Of a DNA stretch of 64,000 bases, positions 1 through 10,853 are shown piece by piece. Made by a program: the position numbers and the translations under genes. The notes under the pieces were generated by a model. It searched no databases, was not told the origin of the DNA, and was given only the letters and a program-made list of their open reading frames with translations. The DNA lies in the NCBI RefSeq assembly GCF_029784135.1, contig NC_073745.1:84229650-84293649 (forward strand). Direction: 5' to 3'. How positions within the stretch are numbered: position 1 is the stretch's first letter; each line of letters opens with the position of its first letter. Origin of the DNA: Toxorhynchites rutilus septentrionalis (taxonomy: Eukaryota > Arthropoda > Insecta > Diptera > Culicidae).

Positions 1-1340
1 CACAGATAAGAGATGAGGATTGGGTTCACTATATGTACACGGAAAGGCACACACACATGCAGATAGAGGAAGGCAGAGAGAAATGGCTCCAAGTATGCTC
101 CATGATATAGTAACATCATTGTGAACACCATTTAAAACACGGCAACGAAGAGGAAACACAATAACTTACGATTATTTGGTATACAATACGGAACACTAGT
201 CGGAAGAAGAAAGGGAGACGCATCGGAAAGTGATGCCCTGCTGCCCTAGTTTCCACGCTGAAAAGGAAGCGCTGTGGGAAAAGATGCTGAGAACCGAACC
301 AGCTGGCAGCTATTCAGCATCATCAATAGTGGAAAATTGGAACAGCACGGGGAATTGATTGAGCGGAAGAAACGACCAGTAACGTGATACCCAATGCATC
401 CCAAAACTGATGGGAGATTATTAACTAGAGCGCAAAGTAAAACGACCAAAGCAGTTGAAAACTTTTGCGGGGGAGAAAACTTCTGAATTAAATTGATGAA
501 AACGTATTGTGTGTGCGTGTGCGTGCATTGTACTGATTAAGATGGCATTTCAGAGTTGCACAAATTATGAAGTTGCTTGGATACCGTATCAGCATCATTG
601 CTTCGTAGTTTTCCACCACTGAGCAAAATTATTATTGTGCATCGCTCCAGCGTAACTTGAAACAACAAGTACAAGTTTGCTAAGAACTTCATCGGCTTCC
701 CCTTCCGCTTCTGGACTGGATCACTGGTTTCTTCTTTCTGTCATGATTTAATTTTTCATAACTATCCGTGCCATGCAGTCTTTATAGAAATCTGCGTTGA
801 ATCAAAATTCAAGAGTAAGAGCTCGGAGTACATGAAACCGGAATGCAGAAGCATATTTTTTGCGAGTCTAATGGAAATACCACTTCAGCTTGATTGCATC
901 TTGGAATCTGTCCCGGTCTGTTTGTTGGAGTTGAAAATTCTTGTGTATTGTTGCATCTCAATTCGTTTGGAAAAGTTTATTTGTGGAATGTTACGGTCTG
1001 CGTTTGGGAACTCATTGAATCGCATTCGGTGCATTTGATTGCCAATTAGTGCTCCAAAGAGATTGTTTAGTTGTCGATTGTTTGATGTGCTGATTGCAAC
1101 TCAAACCTCATTCAAACTCATTCTTATGAAATTTATGGTTCATGCATTCTGTATTCTGATTGGTGCATATTCTTCTTTCTTCCTTCTCCAATCTTTCATT
1201 GTCTTCATTGTTTTTCTTCTCTTCAGATTTATCAGTTTTTATTGAGTGTGTGTGTGTCAATGACTTCATGCTTCCAATGATCCTCCACAGCCAGGGTTAA
1301 ATAACCGATTCGGGTGATTTTTCGACACAAACACAAAGGT
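1..1340. other. gene-free sequence
   Basis: No coding region, RNA gene or recognisable mobile element was found here. Open frames are short (under 90 codons), lack family motifs and occur on both strands. A short TG run lies near 1247-1258. Confidence 0.4.
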
Positions 1341-1428
1341 CTTTCTGTCTTTCTGTCTTTCTGTCTTTCTGTCTTTCTGTCTTTCTGTCTTTCTGTCTTT
1401 CTGTCTTTCTGTCTTTCTGTCTTTCTGT
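1341..1428. repeat. 8-bp microsatellite (CTTTCTGT)n
   Basis: About 11 near-perfect head-to-tail copies of CTTTCTGT. It lies immediately before the 141-bp satellite. On the minus strand it creates an artificial repetitive open frame (KTERQKDR repeats), which is not a gene. Confidence 0.95.
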
Positions 1429-1444
1429 CTGTTTCTGACAGGGA

Positions 1445-2180
1445 GGGCTCCCATACTAACAGAACACAAATTACTGCATAACTCGAGAAATAATCAAGCA
1501 AATGGAACTAAATTTGGCAAGTGGGTGTTGCAGGAGGCAAGAAATGTTTCTAAATGTTTCGACACTCCTCCTCCTCTCTAAGGGGGATCTGCAATACAAA
1601 TGAGACACAATTTTTTACATAACTCGAGAACTAATCAAGCTAATGGAGCCAAATTTCACAAATTTGAAATGTTTCTATGGTGGTTCGACACTCCCCCTCC
1701 CCCCTCTTTAAGGGGGGCTGCCCTACAAAAGAAACACAAATTTATGATAACTCGAGGGCTAATCAAGCAAATAAAACCAAATTGGACAAAAAAAAATAAT
1801 TCTCCATAACTCGAAAACTAATCGAGCAAATTGAGCCAAATTTGACACTTGATGGCTTCTGGGTACGAATTTTTTTCCTATGGTTGTTTTACATAGCACC
1901 CTCCTCTGAAATGGGGGTCTCCCACACACACAAAATTCAAATTTCTGCATAACTCGAGAACTAATCAAGCCAATGTATCCTAACTTCACATGTGGAGGTT
2001 TCAAGGGGCATGAAATGTTCCATGGTGGTTCGATACTCCTCCCTCTTCTCTAAGGGGAGCTGTCGTACAAATGAAACACACAATTCTGCATAACTCGAGA
2101 ACTAATCAAGCAAATTGAGCCAAATTTGGCATGTCAGGGTTTTTGGGTACGAAACAAGTTTCTACGATAGTTTTACATAC
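1445..2180. repeat. diverged ~141-bp tandem repeat
   Basis: The anchor TAACTCGAG (or TAACTCGAA) recurs at 1479, 1620, 1748, 1807, 1950 and 2091, giving spacings of 141, 128, 59, 143 and 141. Each unit also carries TAATCAAGC, a block like TTTCTATGGTGGTTCGACAC, and a C-rich to G-rich stretch ending in AAGGGGG. One further unit is found alone at 32164-32260, so this is a dispersed repeat. No coding content. Confidence 0.85.
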
Positions 2181-2540
2181 CTCCCTCCTCTGAAAGAGTG
2201 GAGAATGTGAGGATTTTAGAGCACAAGAAATGTTCCTATGATGGTTTGACACCCGTCTTTCTTCTGGAAAGGTGGTGGGTGGGAAGTTTGTTTTCCACCT
2301 CCAAATAAAACACATTTTTCGAACAAACATGCCAATTGAAAATATTTTATCTTCAATCACATCGTGATAAGCGTGTTTAGTCCATTTGATGCTTGTGCTA
2401 ACGAAATTGATCTTTGTTTGAAGGGGAAATAGTGGAAGTGGAAAATTTAATTATTTTGTTATCAAAATATAATAAGAATAAAATTGAGAATTAGATTGAG
2501 AATGAGATTAAGAATGAGAATTATAATGACAAAGGCGAGA

Positions 2541-2930
2541 GAGAAGCGAGAAGCGAGAAGCGAGAAGCGAGAAGTGAGAAGCGAGTAGCGAGAAGCGAGA
2601 AGCGAGAAGCGAGAAGCGAGAAGCGAGAAGCGAGAAGCGAGAAGCGAGAAGCGAGAAGCGAGAAGCGAGAAGCGAGAAGCGAGAAGCGAGAAGCGAGAAG
2701 CGAGAAGCGAGAAGCGAGAAGCGAGAAGCGAGAAGCGAGAAGCGAGAAGCGAGAAGCGAGAAGCGAGAAGCGAGAAGCGAGAAGCGAGAAGCGAGAAGCG
2801 AGAAGCGAGAAGCGAGAAGCGAGAAGCGAGAAGCGAGAAGCGAGAAGCGAGAAGCGAGAAGCGAGAAGCGAGAAGCGAGAAGCGAGAAGCGAGAAGCGAG
2901 AAGCGAGAAGCGAGAAGCGAGAAGCGAGAA
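2541..2930. repeat. 7-bp satellite (GAGAAGC)n
   Basis: About 56 head-to-tail copies of the heptamer GAGAAGC with only one or two variant units near its start (GTGAGAA and GCGAGTA types). It is purine-only except for the single C per unit. It passes abruptly into a second heptamer variant at 2931. Confidence 0.97.
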
Positions 2931-3085
2931 GTGAGAAACGAGAAACGAGAAACGAGAAACGAGAAACGAGAAACGAGAAACGAGAAACGAGAAACGAGAA
3001 ACGAGAAACGAGAAACGAGAAACGAGAAACGAGAAACGAGAAACGAGAAACGAGAAACGAAAAACGAGAAACGAGAAACGAAAAA
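2931..3085. repeat. 7-bp satellite variant (GAGAAAC)n
   Basis: About 21 copies of GAGAAAC follow directly on the GAGAAGC block; the two differ by one G to A change. The array frays into AG-rich sequence until about 3150. The long plus-strand frame of NEKRETR repeats is a by-product of the array. Confidence 0.95.
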
Positions 3086-3288
3086 TGAGGAAAGAGGAAT
3101 GAGGAATAAAGAATCAGGAATTAGAAATGAACAGGATGAGGAGTGAGCAATAAGGAATGGGACATAAAATTTGTATGATGAAAAACTATGAAATTTCCAA
3201 CGATTATTACGTTGCTTCCACGGTTCACGTTGTAATATTTTTATATATTTAATTAATATATTAATATATTTTGAAAATAATCAATTTT

Positions 3289-3314
3289 GGGCGGGACGAA
3301 GGTCGCCGGCTAGT
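3289..3314 (+). mobile_element. Helitron-like 3' terminus
   Basis: The sequence from 3289 has a GGGCGGGACGAAGG-type block, a short GCCGGC palindrome, and ends in CTAGT. A second copy of the same terminus occurs at 34898-34928. Rolling-circle (Helitron) elements are known to end in CTRR followed by T with a hairpin just upstream, and non-autonomous copies often carry tandem repeats. The 7-bp array just upstream would fit. A 5' TC end was not located, so this remains an inference. Confidence 0.4.
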
Positions 3315-6300
3315 GAATAAATAAATTTGTGACAGAAAAAATACTTTCAAAACCCTGTCGAATACTTCAAAGTTGAGATGAGTCTTTCATTGAAATTAAT
3401 GGAAATCGAATTACAAATCTCCAGCTGATGGGAGTCTAAATTTAGCGCGACAAATAATAACCAGTCATCCCGTGATCCTATATCTCTAGAGCTCTCTTTT
3501 GGCTATCACATCCAGCGTCTAACGAATAATGATTTCCATAAATTATCTCACTGTGAAGTCGAAAATAATCTCTTCGTGGCACAATACATAATTCAAATCA
3601 TTACGGGAAAGCTTCCTCCAAACGGCTGTGTGTAGTGTTTTCTCGTTCACAAAACGAAGAAATGCGAAGCATTTCCTGCGAAACACTGACCACCGTCTCG
3701 AAATGATTACGCACCGAAGCCTCCGGTGCCTGGGATAAAATTACCCAGCTGGGTCGCCCTCCAGCCGAACCAGCAGTGCTATATTTTCTCGAGACGTTGG
3801 CAAATGATTGCTTTTAAATTTTACCGGAAACGCTTCCCGTTATCCTGCCGCAAATCAACAGCTCGCAAGCGAATAATTGTTGATCAAGCAATTCGCACCC
3901 CCAACCACCGCATCGGATAAACAACGAAGTGCATTAAATGCACTCAAATAACTGACTTTCTGCTATAAACAATCCATGTTTCATGCAGAAAATGACTGTC
4001 ATCCGACGGAACCATAGCGGGGAGGAGGAAGAGGAAAACAAACGTCACAATTACACAATGCTGCTGACCATGCAAGCAGTCTGTGCCCAGCATGGCTTGT
4101 TTACTCGTGTTCCATTGCAATTTCATTTGCAGTGCATTGCGTGGGTGATTCCGCCAGAGGAGCCTCCTCAGGATTCAATGGGTTTTTCATCGAAACAATT
4201 TATTGGTGTTTTCCCGGTAGCTTCCCCCAACTCAATGCAACGGAGAAGCAACAACGATCGGGAAAATTACAGCTCTGTGGTGGCAGGCGAATAATGATGA
4301 TTAAACGAAAGGCTCGGTTGCTCGGCGAGATAAATTCAAACCGTCGGAACGGGACTCAATTTGTTTTCTCCGTTTGCGGGCTGAAAATAAGAATAAAAAG
4401 TTACTGCGAACGTCAATATACGAATGTAAAAAGACGGGGGAGTAGGGAAGAATTGTTCACGACGATAGATAGTGTTCGATTGAAAATTGTTATTCGGTTG
4501 TAAACTGTAACAATTAAGTTGTCAAGTAGTGCAGTTCAATTAAGGATTAATCGAAGCACATTTATCCGACTAAAAATAAACTTCAAGGTTACGATAAACG
4601 GTAGCATGTATCAGTAATTCAACTTGCAGACTTGCACACGTGAATAATTGCCTAGTTTATGTATCCGTTCTATACAAAAAATATGGTTTTGAAAACTGTC
4701 GATATTCCTATAAATCGAATGCCTTAGTATATCGGAATAATTGTTCGGGGTGTATTTTTTGAGCTAGAAGACTTCTCATCAGCCTGACCCATTTTTCCAC
4801 AACTACTTACACGTTTATACGTGTTATTTCTATAAAAGTTTGTTTGTTTGACTTCGTCACTTCCTTAAATTTAATTCCTACTCAGTGAATATTCTGAGGT
4901 CGATGACCATGACTGAAATGTATTTCAAGAGGCAAGTTCAAGTGTCAGTTTGACTAGGAATAAGTTAAGGATACTTATCACTTCGTTATCACGATATCAC
5001 TTCGATTCGGAGCATTCGATGAACGAAGCCGCAATTGTTATACGCGCGCATAATGGACCATATCTATAGTTTAAAGATCCATCTTGTTCATCTTGTTCAG
5101 TACATAAGCTTGGTGCGTGATGGGGCATATTTTTTGTGGGGAAAATTTGAAGGGTGTGATTAACTCAGGAGGCATGAACAATTGAAGCAAACTAATGTAG
5201 ACTAAAATCGTAAAAATACTAATCTACGCATAATCACATATTCTAATTCGGGAAAATGGCTTTAATAATACTTGTTTTTTATGCAATAATTTTCAAACAG
5301 TAAAGGTGATTTTTGTTCGTTTATTACTTGTATTGTAATCCTTTCGATCTTTCATGCTTTATTTTACACTTTTATTCTCCAATGAAGGAACGGTTATTTG
5401 ACATGTACCCGAATACCATTCATCTGCAACACGATTGCTTGGAACATATTAACCCGGATGTATCAAGTATTCCGTTCACTAATATGTAACATTTGTCCGA
5501 AAATGACGAAGATGGAAGATGCAAAAAGTTGTACTTGACGAATTTAATATCAGCTCATATTATTAGTTGGCGGCACCATCTCTGATTGCAGTGAAACGTT
5601 ATGGGTATTTTTTTTCACCTTAATTTTCACTTGTTGGGTGTTGGACTGTTTCACGAAGAGAAACGTGCCTCAGGACCTTTGAACTCGAACGTCCACAGCA
5701 AAAACACCTTTGAAAACTAGTTCTGAAAAGAACTGGTCATTTGCTACGTGGTGAAACGGTAGGAAACACACGCCGCGACAGGAGCGAAACACAAACACAA
5801 TCAAAAAGTCCGGCGTTGTACATTATTTCACTTCATTACAGGAAACAAAACATTATTTTCCTGCTGCTGCTGTCAGAGATTATCCGTAATAAATATACTG
5901 GTTTCCATGCCAAAGGATAATAGTTAAATTCTCTTGATGCAAAGCTGTACTTAACTTTTTTTTATCTCTACACTCAAATGTTTCGTGGCTTTTCTAAACA
6001 GTGCTAGCGAATTTCATGAAACCAAATTGCCTGATTGCCTGAAGAATTTATGAAATTAGAACGAGATTAAGTTTGAGGAACAACATTGCTTGATTGAGGA
6101 TAATGTGTATATAGTAGGATTGTGTAATCTTTAGAAAAATATCTTGACGAATCGATTTTCTCAACGGCGTAGATCCACTAATTAAATCGGTACCAAAGAA
6201 TCGATCTTTGTCGAATCGGTCTTTGAAAAGTTATTCTATATGAGAGCCGTCTTTCCTTTAAACAGGGAATACAAATTTCAAACTTCAAAGGCAAAAACCC

Positions 6301-7380
6301 CTTAGTACCTGCCGTTAGTTGTGATTCTGTCTGCACTTGTACGGAAGTAAATCATAAAAGAATCAGACTGAGTTTGTCAGCAAGCTTAATGAAGCAATAC
6401 AAAACAGAAAAAGAAAAAAATCGTTTTCGGGATTTTTTCGAGTACAATCTGAATTCTTCTTTTTCATTCCTTATTATTGGCAAAAAAAAACTTTATTAAT
6501 TCTATTCTAATAAAATAAAGATTAGAAATATACTAGGAAAGGAAACAATGAAAGGAATAGTAACCGCTAAGAATTATGTAGAGCTAAATGAATAAAATAC
6601 AAGTTCCGTTATATTTTCGCAGCAAGTAACATCTAAATGCAACAAATCAACGTATAAGCATTTTAGAAATAAGAACATCCATTTATTTAAAAAAAAGTTC
6701 GTGCTGCCATTGATGATGACCAAGACGCTGGCCACAAATAAACTTCGGAACAATGTTTAGCGACAAAAAACTAGGCGTAAGCGAAATGAACCCAAAATCC
6801 GAAATGAACCCCAAATCATCGCTCGTAGAAAATCATACTCTGTTTCTGGTGGGATTTGGAATAAATTCTGTGTTATGAGCTACTACCAAACAAACCTTAT
6901 CCCACAAGTATGGCTCGCAACAGTTTTCATTGTGGAAGCAAAAGAAGATATTTAAGCTGCGTGAAAGATGGCGAAAGGTTTCTTAACAAAATAGTGGATA
7001 TATTGAATTATAATGCTTTGATTGGAAATTATGCTTTTGTTTTTCCAAAAATGGACATTAACTTCCCGGAGTTATCCTGATTTCTCCTGATTTTTATTTT
7101 CATTCTTTCCTGATTTTCAAAAATTATAGTTGGCAACCCTGGCTGCTGTCGTTGCTGTTGCAGCTGTTTTTGCTGATGTTGCTAATATTGCTACTGTTTT
7201 GCTACTACTCCTGTTGATATTATTTATTACAATATTACTCATACGGTTTTTTTTTCGGCTTCTGCTTCTCCTAATTGGATGATAACAGCTTCACGATTGA
7301 AGAAAAGACTCATCATCTTCGCTGTGGGGCAGCTATCTTTATATATTTATGATTGGCTAATGAATCACTAAGGGTCGGGG
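3315..7380. other. gene-free sequence
   Basis: About 4 kb without a supportable gene. Open frames at 3983-4294 and 4132-4503 overlap in different frames and show no family motif. The base composition is AT-rich with many homopolymers. The only local structure noted is the stem-loop at 5719-5734. Confidence 0.4.
5719..5734 (-). other. isolated histone-type stem-loop
   Basis: Read on the minus strand it is AGTTCTTTTCAGAACT, with a 6-bp stem and a TTTC loop, as in the 3' ends of replication-dependent histone mRNAs. A CAAAGG purine-type element follows about 10 nt downstream. No histone coding sequence is recognisable upstream, so it may be chance or the last trace of a decayed gene. Confidence 0.2.
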
Positions 7381-7639
7381 CTTGCGATGCAATTTTTTCT
7401 CTCTTCAGGGACTGAACTGTGAATGTGATGTAAAAACAACAAGCTCTCTCCACCAGATTTTATGAAAACCGACGCTGTGTGTAATTTCATCAAGTTCCAC
7501 CTTGTAATTGAATCTTGCAGAATAACACCGAGATTTGATGCTGATTACTCGCTGAAAGAAAACCGTTCGCAGCGAAATCAGTTGCGTTTGTTGCATACAA
7601 GTCTTGAAATAACAACAATTGTTCATATTTCAAAGTAAA

Positions 7640-7860
7640 AATTACTCGGCCAAACCTAATGCACCAGATAAATGTATGCCGTCCGACGCTCGATAAGGAT
7701 CGAAGAATCGTCTCCTATGTGTCAAATTTACCGGGCAATCGGTGGAACAAAGGTTTATGAGAGGCCGCCGCTTCCAACGACTGGTCGACGGCCGACTCGA
7801 ATTGAGTCACCTGGGCGGCTTGAGACCGCCTCGGTTCCGGACTGTTTGTTCAGCTGTCCC
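7640..7860 (+). mobile_element. fragment of MULE-like element interior
   Basis: This stretch shares blocks in order with the interior of the TIR element at 29149-29693. They are GCCGTCCGACGCTCG-type, TCCTATGT(G/T)TCAAA, ACCGGGCAATC, and a CCGCCGCTTCC(A/G)ACG block followed by alternating GGCG/CCGCC runs. No terminal inverted repeat is visible on either side, so it is an internal fragment or an old copy with lost ends. The plus-strand open frame across it is not conserved between the two copies and is not called as a gene. Confidence 0.5.
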
Positions 7861-8539
7861 GAAACTATCCAGGTAATAATCCACATGGAGATAAATGATG
7901 GCTGCTACTGCTCGTGCAATTTCAGCTTCGAACTCGTTGGCGTTCGAATTTTTGATGTTTCAAGTGCAACCTGGCGAGTACCAAGCTCCGAAGATAGCTA
8001 CACTTATGAAGTAGATCACCAGATCTCAACCGAATGATCATCGAATGGACATTGACAGAAATTGACTATCTACTCACTTTTGTGACACCAGTTACAGGAA
8101 AACGGCAGAGTCGAAAGTTGCTAATGACCGATCATCAGCGACCATCAACAACGCCAAGCTTAGCGAGACATTGTTCACTGCATTCCAAAACATTCTCAAC
8201 TTGTTCGGTTTCTTCGGGCTCAAAACAGTACTCACTGGGGGATACCAGCAATTCAGTGCGGCTGCACACTTCATTCGCGAGTGGGGCTAAAACTTTTGGA
8301 TCCAGTCAAAAGACCAACAGCAGCTGCTAGCAGGACTTTCTACGAACAACGTAATCAGCTGATGGGCCGTCGGTGACCGATGACCCAAGATCGACGATAC
8401 TGGACGTCTTTAATGCATTCAGCGCTTGTCCGGTAAACGGACTGTTACCACAAACGTACAGTAAGTAAGTTGTGAGATTCCTGCAATATGCGACTGTGTT
8501 CATTTGTTGAAAGTACTGCTTAGCGAATCCGGAGGGTAC

Positions 8540-8830
8540 GAGGTTTACGACAGCGAGTTTATAAGGGACATGGTTTGTGGTGAATCTTATAAATATTTTG
8601 GATTCAACAGCTCACTGGGATTTGTATCTGTCCTGGGAAATGACCGTTTCAAGCTGTATTGAGATCGCAATGTTCTAACCGACCTCTCGATCCATCACAA
8701 CCGTCCAGATATAATGGTTCAAGATCAGAATGATCGACAAATCACTTTTCGCTATTCCGCTGAACCAAAATCTGGAGGAAATAGTTCCTTGGTCACAACT
8801 AAACGTGCGAGCATGCAGATACGTGCATAC
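8540..8830 (+). pseudogene. LINE reverse-transcriptase C-terminal fragment
   Basis: Conceptual translation across two frames gives ESYKYFGF, then after a deletion LY*DRNVLTDLSIHHNRPDI, then, shifted by one frame, AIPLNQNLEEI. The order YKYLGF ... LYWDR..TD..I..NRPDI ... IDIAVP resembles the C-terminal region found in some insect non-LTR polyproteins; this is from family knowledge, not a search. A stop replaces the expected Trp and there is at least one frameshift and one internal deletion, so it is non-functional. Upstream sequence to 7860 may belong to the same element but no motif was recognised in it. Confidence 0.45.
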
Positions 8831-9440
8831 TGCAGAGCCTAGTCCCCCATTGCCATCAAGAAGCCCGAGGCAGGTGAAATGTTCTGCAGTGTTTGGATTT
8901 CGATCAAAATCGAATGATACACAATGTGTCATGCAAGTAACCTCTCACGAACATATAAGTAAATATGTGAGGATCATTCAGATACTTGCATGAATGACAG
9001 TAATCACTTGTGTAACATTATATGATTGAATCAAGCAAGGAACGAAGACTGTTGTTTGCATATTCGGGCTGTATCAAACATTGCAAACCATTTTCGAAGC
9101 CTGCATACAAGTTTGAACCGCATATATCGTCCCGCTCTACTATAGCGGAACCCACTGCACAGGCAAGTGCAAAGCAATAAATGATACAAGAAAAATTACG
9201 TCATCATTCGGTCACCATTTGCGGAGAGCAAAGAATGGGAAAAGAGAGCGGTGTTGCTAGTAAAACTATGCGGTCTATATGAATATACATATTTCATGGG
9301 ATAGCGGCGTTAAAAATGGAAAATATGATCTGTCTACCCTTCCCTTAGCCTCAATCGAGCTAAATAATCATATAGTTTGCACTCTCTGAGACTTAAAAAT
9401 CAGGACCTGCTATATTAGCTGAATACGAATCATTCGCTTT

Positions 9441-9478
9441 GTTAGAGGCGAATGAACTGAAAAGTTTAAAACCTCTAT
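9441..9478 (+). repeat. short dispersed hairpin repeat
   Basis: The unit reads GTTAGAGGCGAATGAACTG then AAAAGTTTAAAACCTCTA, so AGAGG and CCTCT can pair across about 25 nt. A closely similar unit lies at 36222-36260, and degenerate versions end the minisatellite elements at 21923-21955 and 39789-39815. Confidence 0.6.
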
Positions 9479-9806
9479 AATTCATCACGTTCGTTCGTTC
9501 GCTTTGCGTAGTCCGATCCTGCTGTTTCATGATGCATGGAGAGGTCGATATGCATATGTTAGAGGGAAAGAAGAAAATAAACTTTCTGCACCCAAAGCGT
9601 GTATGATGGTTTTGCTTGCGTGTCGATGTATCATGAAGTGCGAACCGATGCAAAGTTGTCTCGTTCTCTTTTGTGTCGTGATTTGCAACACGTAACAACA
9701 AAAGGATGCCGCTGGGGGAGAAGATTTGTGTATGATCATATTTGAACGAACGAAAGCGATTTTTTCAGTGAATGGATCATTTGGCAAACACTGATGTTCT
9801 GACTAG

Positions 9807-10853
9807 TTTTCAATCAGAGAACTTAAAAAAACTCGTAAATGGTCAATAGACTTGAGTACATGCATTAACTGGATCAATGAAAAAAACTCCAACTGTTTCA
9901 AAGCAATTTTCAGAGAATTTTCATCCTACCATTTGGATGATAACAGCTAACTTAAAACTGTGAAGATTCTTGCATGCGACCAACTGAAATCCGTATCTAT
10001 TATAAATAATAAGAGAGTTCTCAGTTCGACAAATTCTTTTCGAGTAACCTTTGAGGGCTCCGCCCTTCCAAACTTCGTTTCGATAGATGCGCTTCGTTTA
10101 CCTGTTCGATTGTTTGTACCCCGGGTAATGAGTTGTAACAACTGCAAGCAACTTGGTCACACGGCCGTCTACTGTTGCAACAAAAAGCATTGCGCAGATT
10201 GTGGAGAGAGTCATGATGGGACTTCTTGTGCAAAAGAGCGCAAGTGTCTTCATTGCGACGGGGCCCCCCATGATCTTTCTCAATGCCCGGTGTACATACA
10301 AAGAGGGGAAAAAATCAAGCGTTCCTTGAAGGAATTTTCAAAACGGACCTATGCAGAAATGCTTAAGAATTCCGTCCCAACGACGCAGGACAATCCTTAC
10401 TCCCTCCTGCAGAACGACGAGCCTGTCGCTGACGCTCCCAATGCGGGAAGTTCTGGTACATCGCGGGGTGTTATCAGGAAAAGAAAAATTACTACTTTTC
10501 CATCACTCCCCAGTAAGAAGTCCGAAATTTCCCAAGTTGGATTGAAACTTCGAACCGAACGTGCTGAAAATAGACCGAAGCAAGTACCTCCTGGTTTACA
10601 CGGTTCTTCTACTAACCAGGGGTCCTCAGCACGTTCCGGAACAACACCCAATACGTCTGTTCCTTTTTCGCGGTCAAAGCAACAGTCACAACCTGGCTTG
10701 TTTGCGCTTTCTGACCTGGTGGACAACATTTTGAATGCTTTGAATGTTAATGACTCTCTTAAGAGCATAGTATTATGTTTGCTTCCGGTTGTGAGAACAT
10801 TCTTGAAAGAAAAATGTGCCTTTTTAGCAGCGTTCATTTCCCTCGATGCCTGA
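9807..10853 (+). pseudogene. LINE ORF1 (gag-like, three CCHC knuckles)
   Basis: The readable part (9960-10853) encodes an RNA-binding gag-like protein. Three knuckles are visible: CNNCKQLGHTAVYC (CX2CX4HX4C), CADCGESHDGTSC (CX2CX3HX4C) and CLHCDGAPHDLSQC (CX2CX4HX4C), followed by a long hydrophilic Ser/Thr/Lys-rich tail. The same frame continues upstream as recognisable protein (NWINEKNSNCFKAIF and so on) to about 9807, but is broken by an in-frame TAA at 9948-9950. The intact protein therefore began further upstream. Its stop TGA (10851-10853) overlaps the ATG of ORF2 at 10846 by 8 nt. Confidence 0.8.

Noticed and set aside
1232..1501. Minus-strand frame with KTERQKDR repeats
   Set aside because: A product of the CTTTCTGT microsatellite.
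2541..3085. CRISPR-like array
   Set aside because: Pure head-to-tail heptamers with no spacers, in a eukaryotic genome.
2931..3146. Open frame of repeated NEKRETR
   Set aside because: A direct product of the 7-bp satellite; no codon bias or domain.
10397..10837. 146-codon minus-strand frame
   Set aside because: A shadow of LINE ORF1 on the opposite strand.
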